Of a stretch of DNA of 64,000 nt, positions 1 through 8,791 are shown piece by piece. Under the pieces are notes generated by a model, which made no database searches, was not told the DNA's origin, and saw only the letters and a program-made list of their open reading frames with translations. The translations under genes were made by a program, and so were the position numbers. Each line of letters begins with the position of its first letter. Position 1 is the first letter of the stretch. Source of the stretch: Albimonas sp036154955 (GTDB lineage: Bacteria > Pseudomonadota > Alphaproteobacteria > Rhodobacterales > Rhodobacteraceae); the NCBI GenBank assembly GCA_036154955.1, contig JAYZWL010000106.1, positions 7,795 to 71,794 of the forward strand. The letters run 5' to 3'.

Positions 1-108
1 GAACCCGAGACGCTCTATATAGAGGGCGCCGGGGCCTTCGAGTTCGAGCGCACCGCCTCCCGCCTCGACGAGATGCGGGCGGCGAGCTGGCCCGAAAAGG
101 CGGACTGA
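1..108 (+). CDS. C-terminal fragment of an unidentified protein
   Basis: The last 35 codons of a reading frame that enters from the left edge and stops with TGA at 106-108. The visible tail contains YIEGAGAFEFE followed by a helical stretch with RLDEMRAA. Its stop is two bases before the ATG of the DUF2254 gene, so the two are probably co-transcribed. The tail vaguely recalls the end of Scr1/DUF5753-type XRE regulators, but this is too short to assign, and I give no function. Confidence 0.55.
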   Translation, partial: EPETLYIEGAGAFEFERTASRLDEMRAASWPEKAD

Positions 109-110
109 AC

Positions 111-1478
111 ATGCGCGCGCGGCTGCGCCGGGCCTTCGACGCGGCGCTGGAAAGCTTCTGGTTCCTGCCGCTGCTGATGGTCGCGGTCAGCCAGTCGCTG
201 GTGCTGCCGGCGCTGCTGTTCGGCGCCGACCCGGCGGCGGGCGCGCAGGCGCTGGGCTTCGACCGGCTGGCCTTGCTGATCGGGGCCCTGGCCGACGGGC
301 TCGACCCCGACGGGGCGCGGGACGTGCTGACCATGGTGGCGGGGGGGATGATCACCACCGTCTCCATCGTCTTCTCCCTCAGCTTCGTGGCGCTGACGCT
401 CACCTCCCAGCAGATCGGGCCGCGGATCATCGACTTCTGGCTGCGCTCCAACGCCACCCAGGCGCTGCTGGGGCTGAGCCTCGCCGCCTTCTTCGCCGCG
501 CTGTCGGGTCTGCTCGCCATGACCCAGGCGTCGGAGGACGGGCGCGTGGCGCTGCTGGCGGTGGCGTTCTCGGCGGTGCTGGGGTCGCTGTCGCTGGTGG
601 CGGTGGTGCTGTTCGCCACCCGCATGTCCGAGGCGATCCGCGCCGACGCCACCGTGGCGCGCATCGGCGACGCCTTCGTCGCCGCCTGCCGGGCGGGCGA
701 GGCCCGGATGGACCGGGCGGAGGCCGAGGCGGCCGACGCGCTGGAGGCGCTGGCCGACGCGGAGGGCGAGACCGTGCGCGCCGACGCCGCCGGCTATCTG
801 GGGGACCTCGACCTCGACGCGCTGGGCCGCTGGGCGGAGGCGCGCGGCCTGCGCCTGACGGTTCTGGTCCGCGAGAACGACCACGTTCTGCCCGCCCGCC
901 CGCTGGCGCGCGCGCTGGGGATACACGCCGAGACGCAGGGCGGCGACCGGGCGGGGCTGGAGGCGTCGCTGCGCGGGCATCTCGCCCTGACCCGCCGCCG
1001 CCGCCGCTCCGGCGTCGCGGATTTCGAGGGCGACGCGCTGACCGAGGTGGCGCTGCGCGCGCTGTCGCCCTCGATCAACGACCCGTTCACCGCCATGGCC
1101 TGCATCGACCGCATCGCCGAGGGCTGCGCCCTGCTGGCCCGGCTGGGCCCTCCGTCCCGCCTTCGCCGCGCGGGCGGGGGAGCGGAGGGCGTCGCGCTGG
1201 TCGCCGCGCCGTCCTGCGGGGCGGCCTGGCTGCTGCCGCGGCTGCTGCATCCGATCCTTGACGCCGGCGCGGACAAGGCGGTGGTGCTGGAACGCGCCGC
1301 GCAGGCCCTGGCCGACATCGCCCGCATCGCCTGGCTGGACGAGGACCGCGCCGCCGCCGCCCGCCTTCGGCGCCGGGTGGAGCGCGCCGCGGAGGCGCTG
1401 CGCGATCCCGACGACCGCGCGCTGGTGGCGGCGGCGTTGGCCGAATCACCCCGCCGCGAATACATGGATGGCTTATGA
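111..1478 (+). CDS. DUF2254 family membrane protein
   Basis: A 455-residue predicted inner-membrane protein. Hydrophobic segments lie at about residues 15-38, 65-95, 115-138 and 143-168, and a soluble domain fills the remainder. The FWFLP start and the segment with LTSQQIGPR match the DUF2254 family as I know it, as does SINDPFTAMACID in the second half. DUF2254 proteins have no established biochemical role. The ATG lies two bases after the preceding stop, which suggests translational coupling. No other gene follows in the same transcript for about 190 bp. Family assignment is firm and function unknown. Confidence 0.85.
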   Translation: MRARLRRAFDAALESFWFLPLLMVAVSQSLVLPALLFGADPAAGAQALGFDRLALLIGALADGLDPDGARDVLTMVAGGMITTVSIVFSLSFVALTLTSQQIGPRIIDFWLRSNATQALLGLSLAAFFAALSGLLAMTQASEDGRVALLAVAFSAVLGSLSLVAVVLFATRMSEAIRADATVARIGDAFVAACRAGEARMDRAEAEAADALEALADAEGETVRADAAGYLGDLDLDALGRWAEARGLRLTVLVRENDHVLPARPLARALGIHAETQGGDRAGLEASLRGHLALTRRRRRSGVADFEGDALTEVALRALSPSINDPFTAMACIDRIAEGCALLARLGPPSRLRRAGGGAEGVALVAAPSCGAAWLLPRLLHPILDAGADKAVVLERAAQALADIARIAWLDEDRAAAARLRRRVERAAEALRDPDDRALVAAALAESPRREYMDGL

Positions 1479-1671
1479 TCGGGCGTGCATTAATATAAGG
1501 CGTTAACTGTAGTTCGCCGGATTTCGGCCAAACGGCAGGGTAAAGCAGCCGTTTTTCCGCCTGAATCATCACTAATTTTCTCGAGATCGACGACTTTAGA
1601 TAGCCTCGGCCGTCGTCGGACATTATGCCCACGTCCTCGAGCCGACGATCGGCCGGATCTTGGGGAAATGT

Positions 1672-2394
1672 ATGCTTCGCTTGCTGCTGCTTTTGGGAGC
1701 GGTGGTCTGCGCGTTCGGCGGGGTTTCGCCGGCGGCGGCCCACTCCCTCTACGAAACCGACCCGAACGCCTCCGCCTGCTGCGGCGGGGAGCATTGCGGG
1801 CCGCTGGCGCTCCACGCCGTGACCTGGGATCCGGACCGCAAGGGCTGGGCGCTCGCCTGGCAGGGCGAGGAGGTGTTCGTGCCGCGCGAAAGCGCGCTGC
1901 TGTCGCCCGATGACGGCTATCACGGCTGCGGCAGCCGCACCCGGGGCATGTTCGGCGCCGAGGGCCCGCTGCCCCCGGGCGCCGCCGCGCAGCTTCCGCC
2001 CTGGAAGATCTGCTTCCTGGTTCCCGAAGAGGCGCTGGAGATGGCCTTCGCCGACGTGGGCGACGACCGCCGCGCCTTCGGGACCTATCTCGACGGTCTG
2101 GTCGACACCGCGCGGGATCTCGGCCGGCGCGGGTTCGAGGTGGGCGGACGGCTGGCGGGACTCACTCCGTCGCGTAACTACAACTACGAAGACAGCCTCA
2201 CCGGCCGCCAGGCGACCGGGGGCCGGTCCGACGGCGGCGCGACCACGCCGGTTCACGTGCCGTCGGGCGGCGACGGCGGCCGCAGCAACGCCACCGACCC
2301 GCATGCCGGCGTGGTGCCGCTGCCGCCCGCCGCTTTCCTGATGCTCGGCGGCATCGGCGCGCTCGCCCTGACCCGGCTGCGTCGCCCGGCCTGA
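1672..2394 (+). CDS. secreted protein with VPLPA-type CTERM sorting signal
   Basis: A 240-residue exported protein. The ATG at 1672 follows a GGGGAA ribosome site and starts directly with a signal peptide (MLRLLLLLGAVVCAF, cleavage near AAA-HS). A TTG 12 bp upstream is a weaker alternative. The mature part has a cysteine cluster CCGGEHC near residue 35, further cysteines in CGSRTRG and ICFLVPE, and then a low-complexity Gly/Thr/Asp linker. The C-terminus is the tripartite CTERM pattern: VPLPP, a hydrophobic helix, and a basic end (RLRR). In Rhodobacterales such VPLPA-CTERM tails are thought to be recognised by an exosortase-like system, which is not encoded here. The core domain is unrecognised. 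Confidence 0.8.
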   Translation: MLRLLLLLGAVVCAFGGVSPAAAHSLYETDPNASACCGGEHCGPLALHAVTWDPDRKGWALAWQGEEVFVPRESALLSPDDGYHGCGSRTRGMFGAEGPLPPGAAAQLPPWKICFLVPEEALEMAFADVGDDRRAFGTYLDGLVDTARDLGRRGFEVGGRLAGLTPSRNYNYEDSLTGRQATGGRSDGGATTPVHVPSGGDGGRSNATDPHAGVVPLPPAAFLMLGGIGALALTRLRRPA

Positions 2395-2455
2395 CCGAGC
2401 CAGGCCGCGCCCCGACGGACCGTCGCGCCCGCGGCGCGGATCGTGGAGGACGCGC

Positions 2456-2478
2456 GGCCCCGGGCCTGACCCGGGGCC
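2456..2478. repeat. dispersed GC-rich palindrome, copy A
   Basis: Imperfect palindrome with arms GGCCCCGGG and CCCGGGGCC around a short CTGA-like centre. It lies between two convergent genes that stop at 2394 and 2510. Nearly the same sequence recurs at 14625, 14671, 19005, 50951 and 62024. It has no T-run, so it is not a classical terminator, but it could fold in RNA from either strand. Confidence 0.75.
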
Positions 2479-2509
2479 TCTTCGCGCCCGCCTCTCCGAT
2501 CGCGCGCGA

Positions 2510-4942
2510 TCAGAGCAGGAAGTGGTCCGCGTCCAGCGCGTCCGCGTCCTGGTCGCGGAAAATCAGGGTCAGCGACCGCCAGGTCGCCACCGCGTCCTCC
2601 CCGTCCTGGGCGATGTCGAGCGCGTCGAAGTCGTCCAGGCCCCGGATGCGGACATGGTCGTTCCCGAGGCCGAAGCCCTCGATCACGTCGGTCCCGTCCG
2701 CGGCCCGGAACACCATCAGATCGGCATGCTTGCCGCCGATCAGCAGGTCGTCGCCCTTTCCGCCGACCAGATGATCCCCGCCGGGGCCGCCGGACAGCGT
2801 GTCGTTCCCCGCGCCGCCGACCAGCTTGTCGCGGCCGGGACCGCCGAACAGGAAGTCGTCGCCGCCCTGACCCTTCAGCACGTCGTTTCCGCGCCCGCCG
2901 TTCAGGTCGTCGTCGTCGGCGCCGCCCAGCAGCCGGTCCCGCCCGGCCCCGCCGCGCAGCGCGTCGTCGCCGGAGCCGCCCGCCAGCCTGTCGGCGCCGC
3001 CGCCGGCGCTGATCGCGTCGTCGCCCGCCCCGCCGCTCAGGTCGTCGTCGTCGCCGCCCCGGACGATCACGTCGTCGCCGTCGCCGCCCTCATCCGGCGC
3101 GAACAGGCCGGCGAGGATCTCGCCGTCGTCGAAGACCAGCGTCTCGATCCCGGCCAGCGTGTCGCGTCCGTCCGGGCCGTCGACCACCAGAAGCCCGTCC
3201 TCGAACCCGATCTCGTAATCGGAGGAGGCGCCGGCGAACACCGCCCGGTCCCGGCCCTCGCCGCCGTCGATGGCGTCGTCGCCCGCGCCGCCGTCGAGCA
3301 CGTCGTCCCCGGCCCCCGCCAGCAGCGCGTCGTCGCCGCCGAGCCCGGTCAGGGTGTCGTCGCCTTCCCCGCCGAGCAGGAAGTCCGCGAGCTCCGTGCC
3401 CGTCAGGTCGTCGTTCCCGCCCGCGCCGGACAGCACCGCGCCGGGGATCGGGTCGGCCGCCTCCGGGTCGGTCCCCGTCTCCTCGAGCGGCGAGACCTCG
3501 CCTTCGGGCAGGTCCGCGGCCGCGGCCTCGGCCCGGGTCAGGCCGGTGACCGTCTCATCCCCCGCCGCGCCGAAGAACACGTTGCGCGCCGCGTCGCCCT
3601 CCTCGATGACGAACGCCTCGACCGTCGGCGCGACGGCGCCGCGAAGCTCCGCCAGCAGGTCGTCCACGCCCAGGTCCGGGATATCGGGGGTCAGACCCGC
3701 CATGACGTCGGCGAGGGCGGTCAGCGAGGCGATGGCCTCGTTCACCGGCGCGATGAACTGGTCGATGGGGATCAGCTTGTTCAGCAGCGCGTTGGCGGCG
3801 TTCTGGATCGGGGCGAGCAGGTCGCCCAGGAAGAACTCCACCGCGTCCTGCACGACCCCGTTCAGGCCGTCGAGGAAGTCGAGAATGGTCTGGATGGCGG
3901 TGCGCGGGATCGCCGGGAAGATCGGGATGCCGAACGCCCGCGGCGGATCCTCCAGGAAGTCGAAGAAGGCGTTGATCGGGCTCGCCATCGTGGTCAGCGC
4001 CGACACGAAGGGCGCCGCCAGCGCCTCCAGCCCGTCGAGAAAATCCAGCGGCTCCGCCAGCTCCGCGATGAAGTCGAGCGCCTCGTCCAGCCCCTCGGCC
4101 GCCGGGGTGATGACCCCCTCGATCGCCGCCTGAACCGGGGCGATGACCTGGCCCATCATGTCGATGACATGGACGTAGTCCGAGGTCTCGGCCTCGAAGC
4201 GCATGGCGTAGGCGGCGGCGCCGGCCGTCACCCGCGCGTCGGCGATCAGCGGCGTGTCGAAGGACCCCGCGGGGCCCTCCTCCCCCTCCGACAGCAGCGC
4301 CACCGGATCGTCCGGGTCCACCGGCGTCGCCACCGGGCCGCCGGAGGGCAGGCCGTCGAAATCGCCCAGCGCCGGTTCCAGCGACTCCGGCAGGAACCCG
4401 TAGAAGGTCAGCACCGCATCGACGACCTCGACCACCCGCACCAGGTTCTCCAGCCCGGTATGCAGCCGCTCCAGAAACGCGATGTGGCGGGACAGCGACT
4501 GATCCATGCTGACGCCGTTGCGTTCCAGATCCTCGCCCGACACCTCGATCCGCCCCAGCAGGCGGTTGAGCTGCAGGCGGCTGATCGTCGGCCCGATCCC
4601 GGGCAGCGCGCCGCCGACCAGCATCACCAGCTCGCCGTCGTCCGCGGCGTCGGCGACCTGGCCGACGCGGGTGTGGAACTCCCTCAGCTGGGCGCGATAT
4701 TCCCGCTTGAGGTCGTTGATATGCTCTTCCAGCGCGTTGAGCAGCATCTCCGCCCCGGCGTAGATGCCGATGCGGATCAGCAGCGGCGACCAGTCCTCGA
4801 CGATCTGGCCGAGGTCGCGGTCCCCGCCCTCGTCGTCGCCCTCGCCCTGCACCAGCGCCTGAAGCGACTCGAGGTCCGAAAAGGCGCCCAGCGTGGCGGC
4901 GTGGGAGTCTTCGATCGACGCGAGGCTCTCGGTCACGGACAT
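2510..4942 (-). CDS. RTX calcium-binding repeat protein, probable type I secretion substrate
   Basis: An 810-residue acidic protein. The start at 4942 (MSVTESLAS) has a GGGGAG ribosome site; the frame stays open further upstream but only over sdhB. Residues 1-490 form a largely helical region with no signal peptide and no family I recognise, rich in segments such as FFDFLEDP and LDFLDGL. Residues about 507-565 and 620-740 are two blocks of GGxGxDxLxGG nonapeptides that bind calcium in RTX proteins. The end has the usual post-repeat beta region with DVIEGFG and a hydrophobic tail (ADHFLL), as in type I secreted proteins. No ABC exporter or membrane-fusion gene is adjacent. Function of the N-terminal half is unknown. 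Confidence 0.85.
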   Translation of the reverse strand: MSVTESLASIEDSHAATLGAFSDLESLQALVQGEGDDEGGDRDLGQIVEDWSPLLIRIGIYAGAEMLLNALEEHINDLKREYRAQLREFHTRVGQVADAADDGELVMLVGGALPGIGPTISRLQLNRLLGRIEVSGEDLERNGVSMDQSLSRHIAFLERLHTGLENLVRVVEVVDAVLTFYGFLPESLEPALGDFDGLPSGGPVATPVDPDDPVALLSEGEEGPAGSFDTPLIADARVTAGAAAYAMRFEAETSDYVHVIDMMGQVIAPVQAAIEGVITPAAEGLDEALDFIAELAEPLDFLDGLEALAAPFVSALTTMASPINAFFDFLEDPPRAFGIPIFPAIPRTAIQTILDFLDGLNGVVQDAVEFFLGDLLAPIQNAANALLNKLIPIDQFIAPVNEAIASLTALADVMAGLTPDIPDLGVDDLLAELRGAVAPTVEAFVIEEGDAARNVFFGAAGDETVTGLTRAEAAAADLPEGEVSPLEETGTDPEAADPIPGAVLSGAGGNDDLTGTELADFLLGGEGDDTLTGLGGDDALLAGAGDDVLDGGAGDDAIDGGEGRDRAVFAGASSDYEIGFEDGLLVVDGPDGRDTLAGIETLVFDDGEILAGLFAPDEGGDGDDVIVRGGDDDDLSGGAGDDAISAGGGADRLAGGSGDDALRGGAGRDRLLGGADDDDLNGGRGNDVLKGQGGDDFLFGGPGRDKLVGGAGNDTLSGGPGGDHLVGGKGDDLLIGGKHADLMVFRAADGTDVIEGFGLGNDHVRIRGLDDFDALDIAQDGEDAVATWRSLTLIFRDQDADALDADHFLL

Positions 4943-5112
4943 GGTCGGCGCTCCCCTGTCGCCGGCGTCGGACGCGCCGGCATGCGCATTCCCTAGCGGA
5001 AATGAATGGAACGCGCAGAATGCAGACCGTAGGCGCGCGAACAAGTGCAAATCCGCGCATTCGTGTGGATTTCCGTCCGGTGATCGCGCCGCCCGCATCC
5101 GTCCTTCAAACG

Positions 5113-5140
5113 AAAACCCCCGGCCGTCGCCGGCCGGGGG
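5113..5140 (-). terminator. rho-independent terminator of the sdh operon
   Basis: A 9-bp GC stem (5117-5125 with 5132-5140) and a 6-nt loop. Read on the minus strand it is followed by TTTTCG. It lies 27 bp beyond the sdhB stop. Confidence 0.8.
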
Positions 5141-5166
5141 GGGCGCGTTCGGGGATGTCCCCGCGA

Positions 5167-5946
5167 TCACATGGTGCGTTCGACCATCATCTTCTTGATC
5201 TCGGCGATGGACTTCGCCGGGTTCAGGCCCTTCGGGCAGGTCTTGGCGCAGTTCATGATGGTGTGGCAGCGGTAGAGGCGGAACGGATCCTCGAGGAAGT
5301 CCAGCCGCTCCTGCGTCGCCTCGTCCCGGCTGTCGATCAGCCAGCGATAGGCGTGCAGCAGCGCGGCCGGGCCGAGGTAGCGGTCGCCGTTCCACCAGTA
5401 GCTCGGGCAGGAGGTGGAGCAGGAGGCGCACATCACGCACTCATACAGCCCGTCGAGCTTCTTGCGGTCCTCGATCGACTGCCGCCACTCCTTCTCCGGC
5501 GCGGTGGTCGCCGTCTCCAGCCAGGGCATGATGGCGGCGTGCTGCGCGTAGAAATGCGTCAGGTCGGGGATCAGGTCCTTGACCACCGGCATATGCGGCA
5601 GCGGGTAGATCTTCACGTCGCCCTCGACCTCGTCGAGGCCGTAGATGCAGGCGAGCGTGTTGATCCCGTCGATGTTCATCGCGCAGGACCCGCAGATCCC
5701 CTCGCGGCAGGACCGCCGGAAGGTCAGGGTCGGGTCGATCTCGTTCTTGATCTTGATCAGCGCGTCCAGGATCATCGGCCCGCAGGCGTCCATGTCCAGG
5801 AAATAGGTGTCGACCCGCGGGTTCTGCCCGTCGTCGGGGTTCCAGCGGTAGATCTTGAACGCCCGGACGTTCGTCGCCCCCTCCGGCTTCGGCCAGGTCT
5901 TCCCGACCGTGACGCGGGAGTTCTTGGGCAGCTTGAATTCAGCCAT
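5167..5946 (-). CDS. sdhB: succinate dehydrogenase iron-sulfur subunit
   Basis: A 259-residue subunit of respiratory complex II. It passes electrons from the flavin in SdhA to ubiquinone at SdhC/SdhD on the cytoplasmic face of the membrane. The N-terminal plant-type ferredoxin domain holds the 2Fe-2S ligands C80, C85, C88 and C100. The C-terminal domain holds the cysteines of the 4Fe-4S and 3Fe-4S clusters (C170, C173, C176, C180, C227, C233, C237). Length and all ligands are normal. It is the last gene of sdhCDAB, 24 bp after sdhA, and a terminator follows. The start is an ATG with AAGGGAAGGAG just upstream. Confidence 0.97.
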   Translation of the reverse strand: MAEFKLPKNSRVTVGKTWPKPEGATNVRAFKIYRWNPDDGQNPRVDTYFLDMDACGPMILDALIKIKNEIDPTLTFRRSCREGICGSCAMNIDGINTLACIYGLDEVEGDVKIYPLPHMPVVKDLIPDLTHFYAQHAAIMPWLETATTAPEKEWRQSIEDRKKLDGLYECVMCASCSTSCPSYWWNGDRYLGPAALLHAYRWLIDSRDEATQERLDFLEDPFRLYRCHTIMNCAKTCPKGLNPAKSIAEIKKMMVERTM

Positions 5947-5970
5947 GGTCCGCTCCTTCCCTTCGCCGGA

Positions 5971-7779
5971 TCAGTAGACGCGCGCCTTGGGCGCGATCTT
6001 CTTGAGGTCGATGCCGCCTTCGGCCTGCTTGGTCAGCGGGTCGAGCACCACCGAGCGATAGCCCAGCTTCACGTCGCCCTCGTCCGACACCCAGGCCAGC
6101 GTGTGCTTGCGCCAGTTTTCGTCGTCCCGGTCCGGATAGTCTTCGCGGGCATGGGCGCCGCGGCTCTCGTGACGGGCCTCGGCGCCGACCACGGTGGCGA
6201 GCGCGTTGGGCATCAGGTTGTCGAGCTCCAGCGTCTCCATCAGGTCGGAGTTCCACACCAGGCTGCGGTCCGAGACCTTCACGTCGGCGAATTCCTTGCG
6301 GATCGCCGCCATCTTCTCGCAGCCCTCCTTGAGGGTCTCCTCGGTGCGGAACACCGCGGCGTCGGACTGCATGGCGCGCTGCATGTCGAGCCGCAGCTCG
6401 GCGGTCGGCTTGGCGCCGGAGGCGTTGCGCAGCTTGTCGAAGCGGGCCATCGACTTTTCGACCGACGCGGCGTTGAGCGTCGGGTTCGGGGCCTTGGGGT
6501 CCACCACCTCGCCGGCCTTGATCGCGGCGGCGCGGCCGAAGACCACCAGGTCGATCAGCGAGTTGGAGCCCAGTCGGTTGGCGCCGTGGACCGAGGCGCA
6601 GCCGGCCTCGCCCACTGCCATCAGGCCCGGCACGATCTCGTCCTTGCCCTTGGCGTCGGTGCGCAGCACCTCGCCCCAGTAGTTCGTCGGGATGCCGCCC
6701 ATGTTGTAATGCACGGTCGGCAGCACGGGGATCGGGTCCTTGGTCAGGTCCACGCCCGCGAAGATCCGCGCCGACTCCGAGATGCCGGGCAGACGCTCGG
6801 CCAGGGTCTCGGGCGGCAGGTGGTTCAGGTGCAGGTGGATGTGGTCCTTGTTCGGGCCCACGCCGCGGCCTTCGCGGATCTCGATGGTCATGCAGCGGCT
6901 GACCACGTCGCGGGAGGCGAGATCCTTGTAGGTGGGCGCGTAGCGCTCCATGAACCGCTCGCCCTCGGAATTGGTCAGGTAGCCGCCCTCGCCGCGGGCG
7001 CCCTCGGTGATCAGGCAGCCCGAGCCGTAGATGCCGGTCGGGTGGAACTGCACGAACTCCATGTCCTGCAGCGGCAGGCCGGCGCGGGCCGCCATGCCGG
7101 CGCCGTCGCCGGTGCAGGTATGGGCCGAGGTCGCCGAGAAGTAGGCGCGGCCGTAGCCGCCGGTGGCCAGCACCACCATCTTGGCGTTGAAGCGGTGCAG
7201 GGTGCCGTCATCGAGCTTCCAGGCGATCACGCCCTGGCACTGGCCGTCTTCCGACATGATCAGGTCGGTGGCGAAATACTCGATGTAGAACTCGGCGTTG
7301 TGCTTGAGCGACTGGCCGTAGAGCGTGTGCAGGATGGCGTGGCCGGTGCGGTCGGCCGCGGCGCAGGTGCGCTGCACCGGCGGGCCCTCGCCGAATTCGG
7401 TGGTGTGGCCGCCGAAGGGGCGCTGGTAGATCTTGCCTTCCTCGGTCCGGCTGAACGGAACGCCGTAATGCTCCAGTTCGTAGACCGCGGCGGGGGCGGA
7501 GCGGGCCAGGTATTCCATGGCGTCGGTGTCGCCGAGCCAGTCGGAGCCCTTCACCGTGTCGTACATGTGCCACTGCCAGTTGTCGGGGCCCATGTTGGAA
7601 AGCGAGGCGGCGATGCCGCCCTGCGCCGCGACGGTGTGGGAGCGGGTGGGGAACACCTTGGTCACGCAGGCGGTCTTGAGCCCCTGCTCGGCCATGCCCA
7701 GCGTCGCCCGCAGGCCGGAGCCGCCGGCCCCGACCACGACGACGTCATAGGTGTGATCCACGAATTCATAGGCGGCCAT
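5971..7779 (-). CDS. sdhA: succinate dehydrogenase flavoprotein subunit
   Basis: A 602-residue catalytic subunit that oxidises succinate to fumarate. The FAD-binding motif VVGAGGSGLRA is at residues 15-25. The SHT triplet with the covalent-FAD histidine is at about H48. The active-site region (HPTGIYGSGCL) and the capping domain are present. I prefer the start at 7779 (MAAYEF), which has a GAGGA ribosome site 6 bp away. An in-frame ATG at 7791 overlaps that site and has no Shine-Dalgarno of its own. Length is normal for alphaproteobacteria. It sits between sdhD and sdhB in the operon. Confidence 0.97.
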   Translation of the reverse strand: MAAYEFVDHTYDVVVVGAGGSGLRATLGMAEQGLKTACVTKVFPTRSHTVAAQGGIAASLSNMGPDNWQWHMYDTVKGSDWLGDTDAMEYLARSAPAAVYELEHYGVPFSRTEEGKIYQRPFGGHTTEFGEGPPVQRTCAAADRTGHAILHTLYGQSLKHNAEFYIEYFATDLIMSEDGQCQGVIAWKLDDGTLHRFNAKMVVLATGGYGRAYFSATSAHTCTGDGAGMAARAGLPLQDMEFVQFHPTGIYGSGCLITEGARGEGGYLTNSEGERFMERYAPTYKDLASRDVVSRCMTIEIREGRGVGPNKDHIHLHLNHLPPETLAERLPGISESARIFAGVDLTKDPIPVLPTVHYNMGGIPTNYWGEVLRTDAKGKDEIVPGLMAVGEAGCASVHGANRLGSNSLIDLVVFGRAAAIKAGEVVDPKAPNPTLNAASVEKSMARFDKLRNASGAKPTAELRLDMQRAMQSDAAVFRTEETLKEGCEKMAAIRKEFADVKVSDRSLVWNSDLMETLELDNLMPNALATVVGAEARHESRGAHAREDYPDRDDENWRKHTLAWVSDEGDVKLGYRSVVLDPLTKQAEGGIDLKKIAPKARVY

Positions 7780-7845
7780 GGCTGTCCTCATGCTTTGGCG
7801 CTTGCCGGCGTCGCGCGCGCCCCCCGGTCGGGGGGCGCAGCAGCG

Positions 7846-8226
7846 TCAGCCCGCGAAGGCGATCTTGGCGACGGCGAACACGCCGGTCAGGCCGAACAGG
7901 GTGCAGAACGCGATGTTGGCGATCAGAGCGGCGGTGCGCACGGCCTTGTCGTGAACGTAGTCCTCGATCACCACCTGAAGGCCGAGCTGCAGGTGGCGGA
8001 AGGCGACGGCGATGAACAGGATCAGGATCACCGCGTTGAACGGGTTCGAGTAGGTCGCCATCACGTCGGCATGGGAGGCGCCCAGCGACCAGTCCAGCGG
8101 CAGGATCGCCAGCAGGAACAGCGGGATCAGGGCCACCGCGGTGATGCGCTGGGTCCAGAAATGCCCGGTGCCGGTCTTGGCGGATCCCAGTCCGATGACG
8201 CGGCCCTTGTCGGTCTTGAAGCTCAT
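7846..8226 (-). CDS. sdhD: succinate dehydrogenase membrane anchor subunit
   Basis: A 126-residue integral membrane protein with three predicted helices, at about residues 28-48, 58-80 and 95-120. The segment with RHLQLG and IEDYVH carries the histidine expected to ligate haem b and the Asp-Tyr pair near the quinone site. With SdhC it anchors SdhAB and forms the ubiquinone site. The start is an ATG at 8226, preceded by GAGGGGAC. It lies 14 bp after sdhC and 66 bp before sdhA. Confidence 0.95.
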   Translation of the reverse strand: MSFKTDKGRVIGLGSAKTGTGHFWTQRITAVALIPLFLLAILPLDWSLGASHADVMATYSNPFNAVILILFIAVAFRHLQLGLQVVIEDYVHDKAVRTAALIANIAFCTLFGLTGVFAVAKIAFAG

Positions 8227-8240
8227 GTCCGCGTCCCCTC

Positions 8241-8627
8241 TCAGAAGATCCAGATGATCAGCGTCAGCAGGACCGAGGCGACCACGGTCATCTTGCCGGC
8301 GAGCTCGGCCTGATCGACGTCGAACAGGAAGCCCAGGTCCCAGACCAGGTGACGGACGCCGTTGCAGGCGTGGAAGCACAGCGCCCAAAGCGAGCCGAAC
8401 ATCACCAGGTTGCCGATCCAGGAGGTCAGCACCCCGTCGGCGGTGGCGAAGTAGTCGGGCCCGGACGCCGCCGCCAGCAGCCACCACACCACGAGGATCG
8501 CGCCGAGCGCGAGCCCGCAACCGGTGATGCGGTGGATGATCGACAGGACGGACGTCCATTGCGGGCGGTAATACGGCCCGATCATGAAGGGGGACAGGGG
8601 GCGGTTGCCCCGGTTCACATCGGCCAT
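8241..8627 (-). CDS. sdhC: succinate dehydrogenase cytochrome b556 subunit
   Basis: A 128-residue anchor subunit with three predicted transmembrane helices. The conserved SIIHRITG motif (quinone site) and the HACNGVRHLVWD segment with the haem ligand are present. The ATG at 8627 (MADVNRGN) has a GAGAGGGG ribosome site. A second ATG at 8642 is part of that ribosome site and is unlikely to be used. It is the first gene of the operon. Two GTGATCAC palindromes lie 165-192 bp upstream of its start. Confidence 0.95.
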   Translation of the reverse strand: MADVNRGNRPLSPFMIGPYYRPQWTSVLSIIHRITGCGLALGAILVVWWLLAAASGPDYFATADGVLTSWIGNLVMFGSLWALCFHACNGVRHLVWDLGFLFDVDQAELAGKMTVVASVLLTLIIWIF

Positions 8628-8791
8628 TGCGACCCCTCTCATTATTCCGGCGCGGTCGCGCGATCCTACGCGCGCAAGCCTGGCTGCGCGAAGTCTTAGC
8701 GCGTCGATTGTCGGACGAAAAGCGCTGCGACGTCGCGCTGCGCGGAAAAGCGCCCGCCGCGGGGGGCGGATCGGAGCGATGAGCGCGTTTC

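Noticed and set aside
2750..3060. Regular GC repeats on the minus strand
   Set aside because: They encode the RTX nonapeptides of the 810-residue protein and are not a non-coding repeat array.
2522..8313. Long plus-strand frames opposite the RTX and sdh genes (for example 2522-4996 and 5002-8313)
   Set aside because: Same cause: antisense frames in high-GC DNA. Their codons mirror the real genes and no family is recognisable.
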